DNA from: Ciborinia camelliae
Lineage: Eukaryota; Ascomycota; Leotiomycetes; Helotiales; Sclerotiniaceae
Direction: 5' to 3'
NCBI GenBank assembly: GCA_025890175.1
Contig: JANPYM010000001.1
Location: 4,235,437-4,299,436 of the forward strand
Length of the DNA stretch: 64,000 nucleotides
Shown here: positions 35,166 through 48,519 of the stretch, piece after piece
How positions within the stretch are numbered: the stretch's first letter is position 1
How the letters are laid out: every line of letters begins with the position of its first letter
The notes under the pieces: generated by a model
Databases searched by the model: none
What the model was told of the DNA's origin: nothing
Seen by the model: the letters and a program-made list of their open reading frames with translations, nothing else
Program-made: the position numbers and the translations under genes

Positions 35166-37248
35166 GAGTGTTCGCTTGGTTATCCCTCCTGTGCGCCCTG
35201 CTGCCCCTCAGCATCGCGACCGAAACACTATCATTGACTGAAATCATTGCCAGCCTCCCTACATGTGCCGTAGGTGATGGAAATTCCCGATTCTCCCAAC
35301 GTTGACTGACGATCGATAAATATCTTAGTTCTCATGTCTCAGCACCGCGCTGGCGAATTCCACCTGCTCTCTGACGGATCAACAATGCATTTGTACAAAC
35401 GTGCCATTAAACACCCAGGTGAACGTGTGTGTATTGGGTCATTGCACTGTCAAAGAAATCCTTGGTGTGTGGAATCCTACCGATATCACTTCAACTTCAA
35501 GTATACTGATTATTTCCAGCGACTAAAAATGTAACATCCATCGTCTGCAATGCACCGGTCCGGGACCAGAGAAATCTGTATAATTGGATATCTACTTCAT
35601 TTGTGGTTGCATCCTGGGTGGCATTTCTATTGAGGATTGCCTCGAGGTTCATCTCCAACACTCATCTATGGTGGGATGATCATATGGCTACTGTTGTGAT
35701 GGTGAATATGGGATGACTGAAAGAAATTGCATGGGGCGTCGCTGATGGGGTTCTAGGTTGTTGGTATACCAGCTTCCATCATCAATGTTCGAGGCCGTGA
35801 GTCTCTCTCCCCTCTTCTGTTCTCCATAGGTACACACATATTCATCGAGACACAGTTACCACCAACGGGCTAGGGAAAGATATCTGGACGTTAACCTTCA
35901 AGAACATCAGCGACATGATTCGAGCAAGTACTCCCTCCCACGGCATGAAAACAACGCCGCAAGCACGCACCAGCCAAAATCCCCAACTGACCATTTGCAG
36001 TTCTTCTACGTATCGGAGCTCCTCTACTTTGCGCAAGTGAGCATAGTGAAAATCTCGATTCTCTTCTCCTTCCTCCGCCTCTTTCCCGAACGCAAGTTTC
36101 GCCGGACCATCTGGGGCACCATCGTGATCAATTTCACGATCCTCGTCATATTTGAATTGCTAGCCGCCTTCCAATGTCGTCCCGTCAGTTTTTACTGGAG
36201 AAGATGGGATGGGGAACATTCGGGCACGTGTTTGAATATCAATGCATTGGTTTTCGCGAGTGCGGGCGTGAGTATTGTGATGGATATTTGGATGTTGTTC
36301 CTTCCCATGACGCAACTATACGATCTTAATTTGCATTGGAAAAAGAAAATAGGAGTCGCTGCCATGTTGGGTATTGGCATCCTGTAATAAACATACCCCA
36401 TTTCCTCGTTGATGCTTGTATCGATATGCTAACCCTCTAATAAGTATGACCGTCATCAGTATCCTCCGACTCAAATCCCTCGTTCTCTTTTCCAACACGC
36501 AAAACCCAACATGTAAGTGAAGCTTATCCCCAATCCCCACCCCAACCCCAACCCCAACCCCGCGCCGCGCCACACCAAGCTAAACCAGCCCACCCATCCA
36601 GGGGACTACGTGCAAGTAGGCTACTGGTCCACGATCGAGATATGCGTGGGGGTATTCTGTTCATGCATGCCCTCTTTACGCGTGCTCCTCGTGCGCATTT
36701 TCCCGCGCATCGCCGGCACCACGCACCACTCATCCACCGTCTCCAAATCATTCGGATACGATCCCAGTAGTCGAAGTCGGAGTCGTCGACGATCGAGCAT
36801 TATTCCTCCCTCCTCGTCGCGGAATTCTTATGCGAGACGCTGTGCAGGAGGAGGAGGGGGAGGTGGTGGTGGTGGTGGTGGTGGATCAGGCATCACGATG
36901 ATGAAGTCTTTTGATGTGCTGTCGAATCAGAGGGATGGGGGTGGGGATATAACCGTACCGATATCAATACCAATACCACTGGGAGGTTTCGACAAAGAAA
37001 TCGAACTTATAGTCGAAGAAGAAGAAGAAGAGGGAACAGAATTAGTCCATCAACCAGGGAGAAAGGGGACGTTTTCTCTCAAGAGATCGCCACAAACCTC
37101 GCAAACACGATCCAGCTCTGAGAACGAGAACGAGAACGATACGTCGAGTGCAGGAGATGGTGCATTGCATTCGCCGGTCTTGGATCATGTGAGTCGTAGC
37201 GCGAGGAGTGTCAATGAAGGGGAGTTGGTGAGGTCGGGTTGGTCATAG
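35162..37248 (+). CDS. CFEM-PTH11-type G-protein-coupled receptor (543 aa)
   Basis: Eight exons: 35162-35269, 35329-35464, 35520-35701, 35757-35796, 35856-35923, 36001-36383, 36445-36512, 36602-37248. The fifth intron has GC-AG ends (GCAAGT donor); the frame requires this. A signal peptide is followed by a CFEM domain (about 20-97) in which all eight Cys fit the CFEM spacing, from LPTCA to TSIVC. A seven-helix rhodopsin-like domain (Pfam family of PTH11 receptors) follows, with GLGKDIWT, YVSELLYF, ISILRL and the end motif NPTWDYV..WSTIEICVGVFCSCMPSLR. The cytosolic tail is long and Ser/Gly-rich with a poly-Gly run. PTH11 receptors sense surfaces or nutrients and signal through G proteins and cAMP in plant-associated fungi. 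The ligand is unknown. A convergent adenylate cyclase lies next to it. Confidence 0.88.
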
Positions 37249-37844
37249 TGTTGTTGTAAGATTTTTGTTATCGTATTAGATTAGACTATATATACCTACC
37301 CTTCTGTGATTACCTAGGTAGGTACTTGGGTATGAAGAAAATCAAATAGAAAAATCAAATCAAATAAACTTCTCTAAGAGATAGGATAGGTCAGGTAAGG
37401 CCAGATAATGTGACCTGGATCCTTTCTACCCTCTGTGCATTTATGTATCTAATACATGTAACTCCCTCCAGCTGAGTCCTCAGCCCCAAAGCAAGATCCC
37501 ATTCCTAATCCCCTCCCCCCCTTTTCTCTCTCATTTCTATCCTCATACAATACGGTCATACCAAATTTTATCACTCACTAAAACCACCCACTCACTCACC
37601 CACTCACTCACTTAATAACCCCCTCCCCAAAATGCATCACACAGCACCCATCACAGAGTAACCAGTTCCAGTTCCAGTTCCAGTTAAATCACATCACATC
37701 ACACCACATCAAATCAGAAGCTACATCAAATTCAAGGCAAAAACAGAAAAACAGTGACTGAATCAGACGTATATTTCATATAATCTCTCCCCTGCCCCTC
37801 TCCCTCTCCCTCTTTCTCTCTCTTCCTCTTTATCCCCCCCCCCC
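37249..37844. other. Intergenic, 3' of the receptor
   Basis: Simple-sequence-rich: CACTCACTCACC, CCAGTTCCAGTT, CACATCACATCA and CTCTCC repeats leading into a C12 run at the edge of the N gap. No gene is seen. Confidence 0.5.
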
Positions 37845-38119
37845 NNNNNNNNNNNNNNNNNNNNNNNNNNNNNNNNNNNNNNNNNNNNNNNNNNNNNNNN
37901 NNNNNNNNNNNNNNNNNNNNNNNNNNNNNNNNNNNNNNNNNNNNNNNNNNNNNNNNNNNNNNNNNNNNNNNNNNNNNNNNNNNNNNNNNNNNNNNNNNNN
38001 NNNNNNNNNNNNNNNNNNNNNNNNNNNNNNNNNNNNNNNNNNNNNNNNNNNNNNNNNNNNNNNNNNNNNNNNNNNNNNNNNNNNNNNNNNNNNNNNNNNN
38101 NNNNNNNNNNNNNNNNNNN
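37845..38119. other. Assembly gap (275 N)
   Basis: Unknown bases. The gap directly follows a CT/C homopolymer-rich tract, a usual cause of sequencing failure. Open frames drawn through it are artefacts. Confidence 1.
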
Positions 38120-38758
38120 AATCCGCCAGCCCACCCATCCATCTACTACCATCCATCCATCCATCCATCCCTCCAATATATATATCAGATCCAAGACAGA
38201 GTCTTCTTGATATTATCCCCAGACCCAAACAAACCATCGATCCTTCCACCCCATTCCCTTCCCTTCCTTTCCACCCATCCATATCTCCACACCCAACCAA
38301 ATACATTCCATTCCAATAATTTCAATCGAATAATAAAAAAGCAGTGCAATAATAATGAACAAACACAAAAAAGCAGATATCCATCCCACCCAAAGCCCCA
38401 CCCGACAACCAATTAGTGAATATATTTAAGGTAAACTCCCATCTCCTATCAGACCCTATCCTTTTTATCCATATATAACCCTAGCCGTTAATGCCAATAC
38501 CCAACGACCCAAAAAGTCAAGAGAGTACATATGTATAAGTAGATAACTAAACAGTTACACTTTGCAGTTGCACCTCCCAATAAAGTATACTAAAGTAAGA
38601 ATAAGAGAAATATAGTAAAAAGTAAATGCTGTACATGGTGTTTGGGTAAGCTGTACACCGTGTTACCCTAGCGTCCTAGCCAGATTTGTCAAGTGGCATT
38701 GCTCGACAGGTAAAGTTTCTTGCCGGTATGAAAGATTCTGTGTGCTCTGTGCTTTTTG
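38120..38758. other. Intergenic, 3' of adenylate cyclase
   Basis: CCAT repeats near 38145-38170, then AT-rich text with no coding-like frame. It contains the 3' untranslated region of the cyclase gene. Confidence 0.5.
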
Positions 38759-41700
38759 TTACACGACCTCGAATTCGTCCTCATATTCATCTATCTCGGG
38801 ATCCAAAGCTCCGTATCTAGATTTATATCTTTCTAATTCTCGCATTTGAGCTGCAAGAGTTTCCATAATGACTGCCATTGGTGCGCGTAATTGATCGAGG
38901 TCTGAGATGGTTGCTTGGCCGATTGCTAGATGGCGGGTAGCGATTGCCGTGATGCATGTCTATGTTAATGTCAGTGAAATTGTATGGTAGAACTTTTATT
39001 GAAATACTCACTTCAATTCTCGAGACTTGATGAGTTAGGAAATTCAGTAAGAAGCGGTCAGTTACTTCTCCACCTCTATTCCTCATCTTCTCGAGCATTG
39101 CGGTTTCGGGAGCCTGCAGAGGAACCCCAGAACCTTGAGGCTCCTCTAGACTTGAGCAGAGCATCTCCAACCTTAGACTGATCTTCCATAGATCCCAAAC
39201 ATTCTCGGTATCGATGCTCAATTCTGAATCGCGAGCAAGAGTGGCAGGCTGCTCTTCAACGATGGCTGGCTCAATTTCTGAAGATCGTTGATAGTGGATT
39301 CGGCCAGCAAGTGAATGTGGATACATGAGGTAGATATATTCCGGATTCTCTAATCCTTTGAGCTTTCTCTCTCCGATGTCCTTGACCTCAAATCCTTGAC
39401 TGCTGAGGGAGCGAAGCTCACGACGAATTGATTGACTGATGAGATCGCTGTCGAAAGTATCTTCTGACCCGGTAGATCCTGAGCGGTCGCTTTCGCTGTA
39501 TGTCTCGAGACATCGTTGGATCTCAGAGATAAAATCGGCCGAGACAGTGATTTGGCCACCATCGGCGACGGCAGAGATACGAGCGGTTCGGTTAACCATA
39601 GGACCAAAATAGTCCATACGTCTTGTCACTGGATCATTCTCACACACCGGACGTCCCCAATGAGCACCCATTCTGACGCTCAGGCCCTTAAAGATCAGAT
39701 TTTGATTGGTGTCATAAATCTCGTGTCCCATATTGCTGGTGATAACTTCGGCAGGCCAATTAACTTCGAGCAATGCTGCTTGCACAGCAAAACACCAAAG
39801 AAGAGCAGATGTAGCGGTAGGGAATGATACCATAAAAGCATCTCCTTCTGTCTTGACCTCGTAACCACCAATTATTCGCAATTGACGACGCATGACTTCA
39901 TTGTGAAGCTTGATTGCGGATCGCATGGCGCTGGGATATGTTTCCCAGAGTGCCGTAGAGCTCTTGATATCTGTAAAAACGATACTGATATCGCCTACAG
40001 GTGCTTGAACTTCAGCTTGTAACCTTCGGAGCATTGAATCGTCGACGTCGTCTGTCTTCTTTTTAGGTCTCTTAGAAGGAACGTATCCTTCATCCATCAT
40101 CATATTGGGGTTGAAGGATAGACTTTGGACTCGGTGTGGTCGTATTTGGGCACGCTTCTTCAAGTCACTGACACCCATCATCATAACCATTATCTTGCCA
40201 GAAGCGCCAAAGGCTATGGCAAGATCCCGAAGCCTTTGTGCTGCTCTCATCAGATCACCACGTTCATATCTAGCGATGTCGACAACAAGTTCAGGAGATA
40301 GGTACTCCCAAAGCTCTCTTGAAGCGATTAGTACCATCTCATCCTGCTCCTTGATGGTCACATGCGTCACATTGGGTGCGGCCTGAACAGCTGGCATGAG
40401 TTGGACATATCCAAAGGCGCGGGAGACTTCGAGAATATCGTTCAATTTGCCCTGTCTGGAGACCCATCCCCCTGCATCCCGGATGCGCTGCCTTTCATTA
40501 GGCTCAGCTGGGTCATGTTTTCGGGTCAATATTCGATGACTGCCTTCTGAATGAATGAGCATAGCTTGGGCATCTCCAACATTTGCGACGTAAAGCTCGG
40601 ATTGTTGCAAAAACATTACGGTAGCCACACCACCAGAGCGAAGGTCTGCTTGGCTGAGGACTGCTGGAGTACCGGATGATCTATGCGAAAGTAAGGACCT
40701 TTCTTCGGTATTTTGTGTTGCAGCCGTAGCTAGATCTTTGTTGAGTGATAAGAAAGCGCGTCTGAGAGCATCCTTAGGTGTCTCATTATTGAGAGCGTTC
40801 AATCTTTTCAGTTCATCACTGAAGATGTGACCGAAGTTCTCGTGGAGGTATTTGGCAATCTTCGAACCTCCACTCGACAAAGTCTGTCCATCAAACATAC
40901 CCAATAGAGTTTCCGTCTCAGTAGAATTAAAGCGTGGCACAACCATGTCAATGATAGACAAGTGATCATGCTTTCCCAGACTGTCTGCCATTCCATAAGC
41001 CAGTTGGCCTGCAAGAGAGCCTGAAGTACGAACTCTTCGGTCTTCGGTCTGATCAGGAATGGACGGGATGGTCAAGGTCACATCCATGAGACCCAATATT
41101 CGCAGGTGCTGCAATGCGCTGAAATCCGTGAGATCATGACCATCTCGAGCACCTGCACTTCCTGGCAACGAGGGCTTGATCTCTAAACGTTTGTTACCAG
41201 AAAGGTTGAGGTATTTCAGATTGGTATTCCAGTTCCAGTTCCAATCATAGGGCCAATTTGAGACATTGTATTTCAAAGAGTTGCTACCACAATCTAGAAC
41301 AGATAATCGATGCGCTTTTCCAAGCTCTGCAGGCAGGGTCTGAAATTTGTTGCCGTTGATGTGCAAGACTTGCAAAAGACTGAACTCTTCGAAATCATCT
41401 GCAGGAAGAGAAGTGAGCTCATTTCCAGATAGATAAAGCTCAACCAACTGTGGCCAGCTCTTGATAGACCTTGATGGCATGTCGTTAAGGTCATTGTAAG
41501 AGAGGTTAAGAACCCGCAATTCGACGAGGAGAGTGATTTCGTCGAAAACATCGTCGTCAAGTCCATTATCGGCCAAATGAAGAGTTTTTAGTGAACCAGC
41601 GAATGTGTGGACTAGTTTGGCCGATAATCCAGAGTCCTTGCGTATATTTTGGGGAGGTGGATGATTGATAGTACTCGCGGAAGTACTTCTTGACACTACT

Positions 41701-44700
41701 GAAGTTTTGCGTCCTCCTTTCCCGTAAACAGACACGACAGACCCTTTCCTGGCATCGGGGACCGGGGAACTGCCCACACTGAGAAGCCCACTGGATGCTT
41801 GGCTTGGTCGCCTGAGCCCAAAGTCCAAAGGCCCTAACTCTTCGAAGCTTGAATTTTGTGAATTTGAACCAGTATTGCCATTGAGGGAACCAACGTCGCC
41901 AGGTGGCTGGGGAGGTCTTGAACCTGGCTTTGGAAAATTATCCAAAACATTAGAGGAAACGTTGAGGAACTCTAACTTATTCGCCCACCATATCTCCATG
42001 GGAAGTTTCTTGAGATTATTTTGTCTTATATCAAGGTATCGAAGCTCTGTCAAGCACCCAAGCTCTGCTGGAAGACTGCTCAATGCATTCCGAGCTATGC
42101 TGAAATACTCCAGTTTGCGCAATTTACCAATCTGGGAAGGTAGCGAGACAAAATGGTTTACGTCTAGTACGAGCTTGTTAAGATTTGGCATTTTATCAAA
42201 GGCAGCGTCTGGAATTGTCGCCAACTTTGCATTGGAGAGATTGAGTGTCGTCAGGGAAGGAACCAAATTTTTTATCTCGAATTTGGTTACAGGGTTCGAG
42301 TTGAGTCGAAGGGTTCGGATTTTGAAAAATTCACATTCGCAAACGGACACTGCATTGTGATCGGCGGAAATCTGTTCGACCTTGGGAAGAGTGGCAATAA
42401 TATCGATACTCGAAAGCATATTGTACCGAACGTCAACTTCTTTGAGATTTACAAGATCTCCAAATGTGCTCGGAAGTGAACCTTTTAGCCGGTTGTTTGT
42501 GATGACGAATCTCTCCAGGTTGGTTAGCTTGCCAATCTCGATAGGGAGATCTGATATTCCATTGAAGCTCATGTCAATATCAACCAAACCAGACATATTA
42601 CAGAGAAATTCCGGGAACTCTTCCAAGAAATTCGATGAGATGTTCAGAGTTCTCATCGACCTGAAGAGGCCAAAATACGAAGGCAGGCTTTTGAGTCGGT
42701 TATTGGCGAGCTTGAGACTAATGAGGCCTTGTAGTCTTGATAGTTCGGCATGATCCAATTGCTCCAGTCGATTGTTAGAAACATCAAGGATTGTCAGCCT
42801 ATTAGCTCGACTGAGACTGGCTGGAAGCTTCCACGCTTCATTGTTGACGAACTTGATATCCCTTAAATTTACACACGACGCAATGAAATCCTTAGGCAAA
42901 TCGAGGGACAGGTTCCGCGACAAATTGAGTGAGATGATTTCTGAGGTCTTGGAGTACAAGGCTATCGGAATAGTGTTGAGATTCTTTCCTGACAAATCCA
43001 CATGGCTATATTTCTGGACTCGGCTAAGCCCAGCATCATTGGAGACGGATGCATAACCTCCTTGCCTAGCGGGAAGGAAGGAAAATCTGCAGAGATAACT
43101 GTTGTCTTCCCTTCCCACGTCTTCAATTCGATCTCGAGTCGCATATCCTGCTTGCTCCAAGAGCTTTCTCTGGAGGACAAGAGGACGTTCTCCAGCAGAA
43201 AGAATTCGTTGCAAGTCATGTTTCTTCATTACAATCTGATAGTTCTCCAGACTGTCAGCTTGATAAGTCTTCTTATTAAGCTGAGCCACGAGTTCCGTAA
43301 CGGTAGTGTTAAGCGATGTCGACAATGTTACAAAAGTTCCGTCCACTTTGAATATCCTTATACAATAAGGTGTCGCTTTTTCATCCGCCTTTTGAGGAAT
43401 ACCTGCTTCGTCAATTTCTGGAAGTCGCGACATATTATCGTCATCAACCTTTTTCACAGCCCAGCTGTCTGGTGCATTCCATCCGAGTCCGCCTGCACTT
43501 TTGGCATCTGCATTTCCCTCGTCCTCAACATTCCCGTTAAAAATACTGTTATCAAGTGGGGTTAGGGGTAGTGGCCTTCTCAAGATCCCTTCCATTTCCG
43601 ATAAATTGGTATCAAGATGGTGGATATTATCCCCACTGCGATCCACTGTATCATATGATTGATCTAACTCCTCTGTGCCCTTTTGTCCTCGTCCTTTTCG
43701 AAATGGTAGCTTGCCAAAGGTGCCTTGTCGTCCACCCGGCGGGCGAGCATTGCCGTTCGTGAACTGGTTCGGAAGGTTGAGCTCCGATCCAGTAATGCTT
43801 CCATCTTGGCTATACTGTGCAAGTTCCGGGGAATCATATATCCTTCCTACATCTTGCCTCGAGCTTCCATTGATCGGCGTCCGACTCGGTGCTGGTGTTT
43901 CTTTCAAGCGAGATGGGGTGTGGTCTTTGTCTTTGTGCCTCTTGAACCGGCCGGTTAGGTTCAGGAGACTCCTTTTCGCGGTATTATTGTTGTCTCTGGG
44001 TGATGATGGGCCATCGCTATTGCCCCCCTTGGTTGTTTGGCTCCATGTACTAATACCACTAGGTGTTGGGCTTTTCGGTCGTTGAAGGTTAGGATTGGAA
44101 ATATTTGCCGCAACCATGCCCATCGGATTGTTTCGGTCCTTATAGCGCATGCCGAATGCAGCAGACTCCTCTCTACTTATGGTCGGTCGTAAGGATCTAG
44201 TGTCATCGTTGCTTCGATTACGTAGATGATGCCCGGGGAGGTGTGCAGATCTCGAAGACGAAGAGGTTTTGGGTGGTTTGTCTGAACTATCGTTTATATA
44301 GCGCTCTCTATCAGGGCCAGAAAGATTCTCTCGCACGGGAGCTTCTCCATACAGAGTTATATCCTATACATTTTCGTTAGCTTCAGGCACACGGTGCACG
44401 CTTCAATGCAATGAATGGGGGTCGTTATTGCCATATCATTCTCAGCATCAGCATCAGCATCAACAATGGGTAGGGAGTCCGTAGAGAAATAAGAGCGAAT
44501 TGACGAAGCGTAAGATTTCATCTCAAAATTAATGAGAAGATGGAAATCGTCTCAAGGAGTGAAAGTCACAGAGTGTAGATTACTAGTGAAGATCCAATTT
44601 ACTGACCTGGGAATTCTGATATAAAAATGGAACAACTTCGCTAGATGGTACGGGTGTTCTAGGTCGGGATCCACCTGCTGGGGATGCGTCTCTAATGTTA

Positions 44701-45687
44701 TGTCCGTGGTCTGTGGTAGATGAATTTATTCGGTCTCGACGACTCCGCGCAAATGAATGCGATCGTGCCTCCTTTCCCTGAGATGGAAGGCTCGTGTCGG
44801 ATGAACTTACACCGGGAAGGTCCTCGCCAAAGAAACTTGTCAACTTTTTGTGAATTCCACCTACTGCCCTGCCAAGACTGGATTTCGATCCAGTACTACT
44901 CGCTGTCGTTATGCTCGCAACCGATGGTCTTCTTTCATCGCCGTCGCCAAAGAATGCATCTGCGGGCGAATCGCTCGTATTTGTATTTCCTGTCACTGCC
45001 GTCCCGGGCCTCGCAACCGGCGACAACTGTGAAGCCTGTGATAATGCATCGCTCGAATCATTATAAAAGCTAGTGAAGCCATTTTGAGAACTTGGTGCGC
45101 TACTTCCAGTAGAATTCCAAGGAGCTATTGGATTTGTCGAGGATATCGCTGTCGGTGGATTGTGATGAATTTGAGGAATGCGCCCCCCAGAGGGTTCTAG
45201 GACTGCGAGATCACGTCGATAATTGCCGAAGTCGGCCATCCTTTGCTCCCGTGGAGATACATTAGGAGAAATAGATGAAGATGGAGATATTGTCTTTCGA
45301 GGTCCGGCAGATGTCGGCGAAACTTGAGGATCAGTCTCTACCCTACTGGCAGGCCCAATGCAAGAAGCCGTTAGTTATGGAACAAGTTCAAAGCCTTTTG
45401 TTCCAGGGCGAATAACAAAAGAGAGGAATTTGAAACGGAGTTGAAACAACCCTTACAGAATCAAAAAGAAGATACAATAAATAAAAACAATGATTTCTTT
45501 TGTACAGGATCATTTTTTTTGCTTACCTCGTTCTATCCGTCTTCACCTGCATTGGAGCTCCTCTCTTCGTTGATGAACCCTGGAAGAATGAGGAGCCTGG
45601 GCCTTTTACCGTATCAGTAGATTTCCAGCTCCCAGCGCTCGAGCTCGTAGCGGAGCTATTACGATAGGAACCATCTTTTCTGGTCAT
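38759..45687 (-). CDS. bac/cr-1: Adenylate cyclase (about 2150 aa)
   Basis: Exons 45687-45527, 45345-44607, 44363-39012 and 38959-38759; introns of 181, 243 and 52 nt, all phases consistent. Order of domains: a long Ser-rich disordered N-terminus, Ras-association domain (about 630-705), about 20 leucine-rich repeats (about 745-1400) split by a linker near 1110-1220, a PP2C-like domain (about 1420-1700, with MFDGQTLSSGG and YVANVGDAQAM), then the class III cyclase domain (about 1755-1960, with DISIVFTDIKSST and TEGDAF carrying the metal-binding Asp residues). The C-terminus matches the cyclase-associated-protein binding end of fungal cyclases. It makes cAMP for PKA signalling and is controlled by Ras and G-alpha at the plasma membrane. 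It is the orthologue of Neurospora cr-1 and Botrytis bac. The last exon encodes an acidic tail ending EFEVV. Confidence 0.93.
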
Positions 45688-48519
45688 ATTTGACCGGGTA
45701 TGTGAGTTAAAAATTGGCCATTCGTGAAAATCTTATATTATCAGGATGTGATGTGATGCAAAGTAGAGGGTAATATTTTTCTGATTTTTTTTGGAGGGGT
45801 TCGTGAGGTGTGAGGTGTGAAGTGTGAAGTGTGAAGTGTGAGCGGGAGTATCAGTATGAGTGTGGGTGTAATAAGTGTGGAAGTTGTATTTGGTAGGTAG
45901 GATTTCCTAAACTATTATTTGGTGGGTGAGGAGGAAGCAGGTGGTGGAGGAGAGAGAGAAGGTCGGTGCTAAGGTAGGAACTTCGCCTTGGTCGTGGGAT
46001 GAATGATGAACGATGAGCGATGAACGATGAATGATAGGATTTAGATTTGGATTTGCTCTGAGGATCTTTCAATGATGGTGGATCCAATCAGTTCCCAATA
46101 TGTCATGGCGAGTTTGTATAACAGCCTCTAGATTGTGCATGGGGTCGAGGTGATTAGGCCTAGTAAGGATTTTGTTAACCTCGAAGTATTTTCCTAACCC
46201 CACAGCTCTTTTTTTGGTCATGTAGGTAATAAGGATTGCATTTTGCGATTGGTGATTAGGTAGTTCGCAACGATAAGATGGAATTAACATACTAAATAAG
46301 TAACCTTATAACAGCAAGCGCAGAATTATTAATGATCAAAAAACATCGAATAGGAGCTGAATCGGGATCAGATATATCTGTTGATGATATAAAAGATACC
46401 TAATAAATACTGTAGACGAGGGACGAGGTGCGAGGTGCGAGGTGCGTATGGTGACTGTGGTGACTGTTGTATTGAGAAATGAGTAAATTTGAATTAGTTC
46501 TATTGATCGACGGATCGATGGATGGATTGGTTTGCTTGTTTGCTTGTTTGTCTGTCTGTTTGATGGGTACATAGGTAGGTAGGTTATATATATAATAAAC
46601 ATGGAGTAATTAATGAATGGGTATTAGATCAATCACTCTCATACAAACGTTAGGAGAAATATAATATCATAATGTATGGCATCAAAGCAAACTCTGATAA
46701 CTTTGTACCAGGAAAGTAATGCACGACTTCTGAGTGACACATATCATATAACAAAATGTACCTATCGATCTCCTCTTAGTAACGATATCCTGTGTTGATA
46801 ATGTAGATGATGTACCGTAGATGGTGTTGACGGTGTTGACGGCGTTGACAAGTTAAGAAAAAAGCTGCTTCTTATTTTTATTGTCGCCCTTGACATGGAT
46901 GGCACAAGCTTATAGTATTTGGATGCTTCTTTGTTGTGGTAAAGGTTAGGCTCAAGTGAACTGACCAATTGATCAATATCAGAATTTTGGCCACTTATTT
47001 GTTATTTCTATTGTGTCCTTTGTACGACCAAACATACCTAGGTATGTGCATTTTACAAATGGAATACTTGAGTACAATATCGAGTTGACTTGATTATTGC
47101 TCCAGCTTACTTTCTTCTTTCCTTCAATCATTTGAACCTCGTTGTGGGAGATCACATTGCGCTTCTTCATTCTATCCTCGTAAAGTGGGTAGATAGATCC
47201 CTTGGTCTCTTTGAAGTTTCAAGTTTTTGAGAACATGATCGGTTTAATAGACCAAACATACATGTATCAATCGTATCGTACCTTAAGGTTTGTACAATAC
47301 GTATCGAAATCGCTGGCACACCTCGAAATCGACACTTGTGTAAAGGATAATCGCCGATATCTCTTTTCGACGTCAATCTACGCTACTAGTCGATCTTATC
47401 GTCATCGAGTGAGGATATCCAGGTAGTGAGGATGTCTAACTTCAAATGATATTAGTACCTAATATTACTTGGGAATGACATTTCCATCAACAGCCGAACA
47501 AATGAAGGGGTTCGGGTATCTCAGCATCGTGCGCATTAATTCCGTGGCAATTATTTCGTTTTCCTTTGAGAGTTTCGGCTATTCGGTTTACTTAGGCTAA
47601 AAGTAGAGGAAATGACATCGGAATTTGATTGAGGAGTGTTGAGCTGTCAAGATCAAAATTGAGAAAACATGATCCGGTAGTTCCAAACCTTTATTAATAT
47701 TCCTAAAGAACAAAAGAAACACCACACTACTTACAATGAATAGGATATTGGTTTGGATTAGCGAGTCCGGAACGCTCCGCGGGGTCGGCGTCGACCCTTT
47801 CTAATCCGTTGTGTACGAGTTTGGTGATTAGTGATACGCTTATACAGTAGCTACAGTATATGGAATGGAATTGTAGCAAACATCTAATTAGTAGTTATCG
47901 CAGGATGTATTTTCTCACGCTGAATACTACCTAGGTACTCGAGAAGTTCTGGGCTGATCTATTTTTGTGTGATGAATATGAGTCTTTAAGCACCAGATTG
48001 AATATGTACTACGTACGTATATGGATGTGACAGAGACATCTATTTTGAATTGCAAGTGTTCAGACTTTGAGACCCGATTGATTGCCGACCATATTAGTAA
48101 GCCGGGTCGATAATATGACACGTGATCGTAATATGTAGCTATCGGGTAAGACGGGTACCTGTCGAGTTTTAAGTTTCAAAGCTGTTTATAAGGTGAGGAG
48201 TAATGATGGGCGTAGCAGACTAATAATAAATAGTACCAGTGTAACTGCAGAGAGCGGGGGCTAGCTAAGGTAGCTAATCCTTGTCTGCCGATAATCGGCA
48301 AAATTTTGTAAGATCCATGACTTTATGCAGAAATCAAGCCTGAACCTTAGCCTACCTATAGCAAAGTCAATAATCCCCCTCCAAATTTATCAAGACCACG
48401 AGATAGGTCTTGTGTCCCGAGTACAGCTATAAGATCCTTCCCCCACCAACACAACTCGCAGACAACGAGTTCGGTTTGGGGTGAATAATTTTCCCTCCTA
48501 CACGCATGGAATCGTCGGC
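45688..48519. other. Divergent intergenic region, cyclase and mitochondrial kinase
   Basis: Non-coding, with an 8-bp GTGTGAAG-type minisatellite (45803-45842) about 120-155 bp upstream of the cyclase start, GAGGTGC repeats near 46425-46445, and GTTGACG repeats near 46825-46850. A GC-rich patch at about 47760-47805 stands out from its surroundings but matches no RNA gene I know. Confidence 0.45.

Noticed and set aside
37732..38306. Open frames across the N gap
   Set aside because: They are produced by unknown bases and simple repeats.
47760..47805. GC-rich patch considered as an RNA gene
   Set aside because: No box motifs, no clear stem set and no similarity to a known RNA could be recognised.
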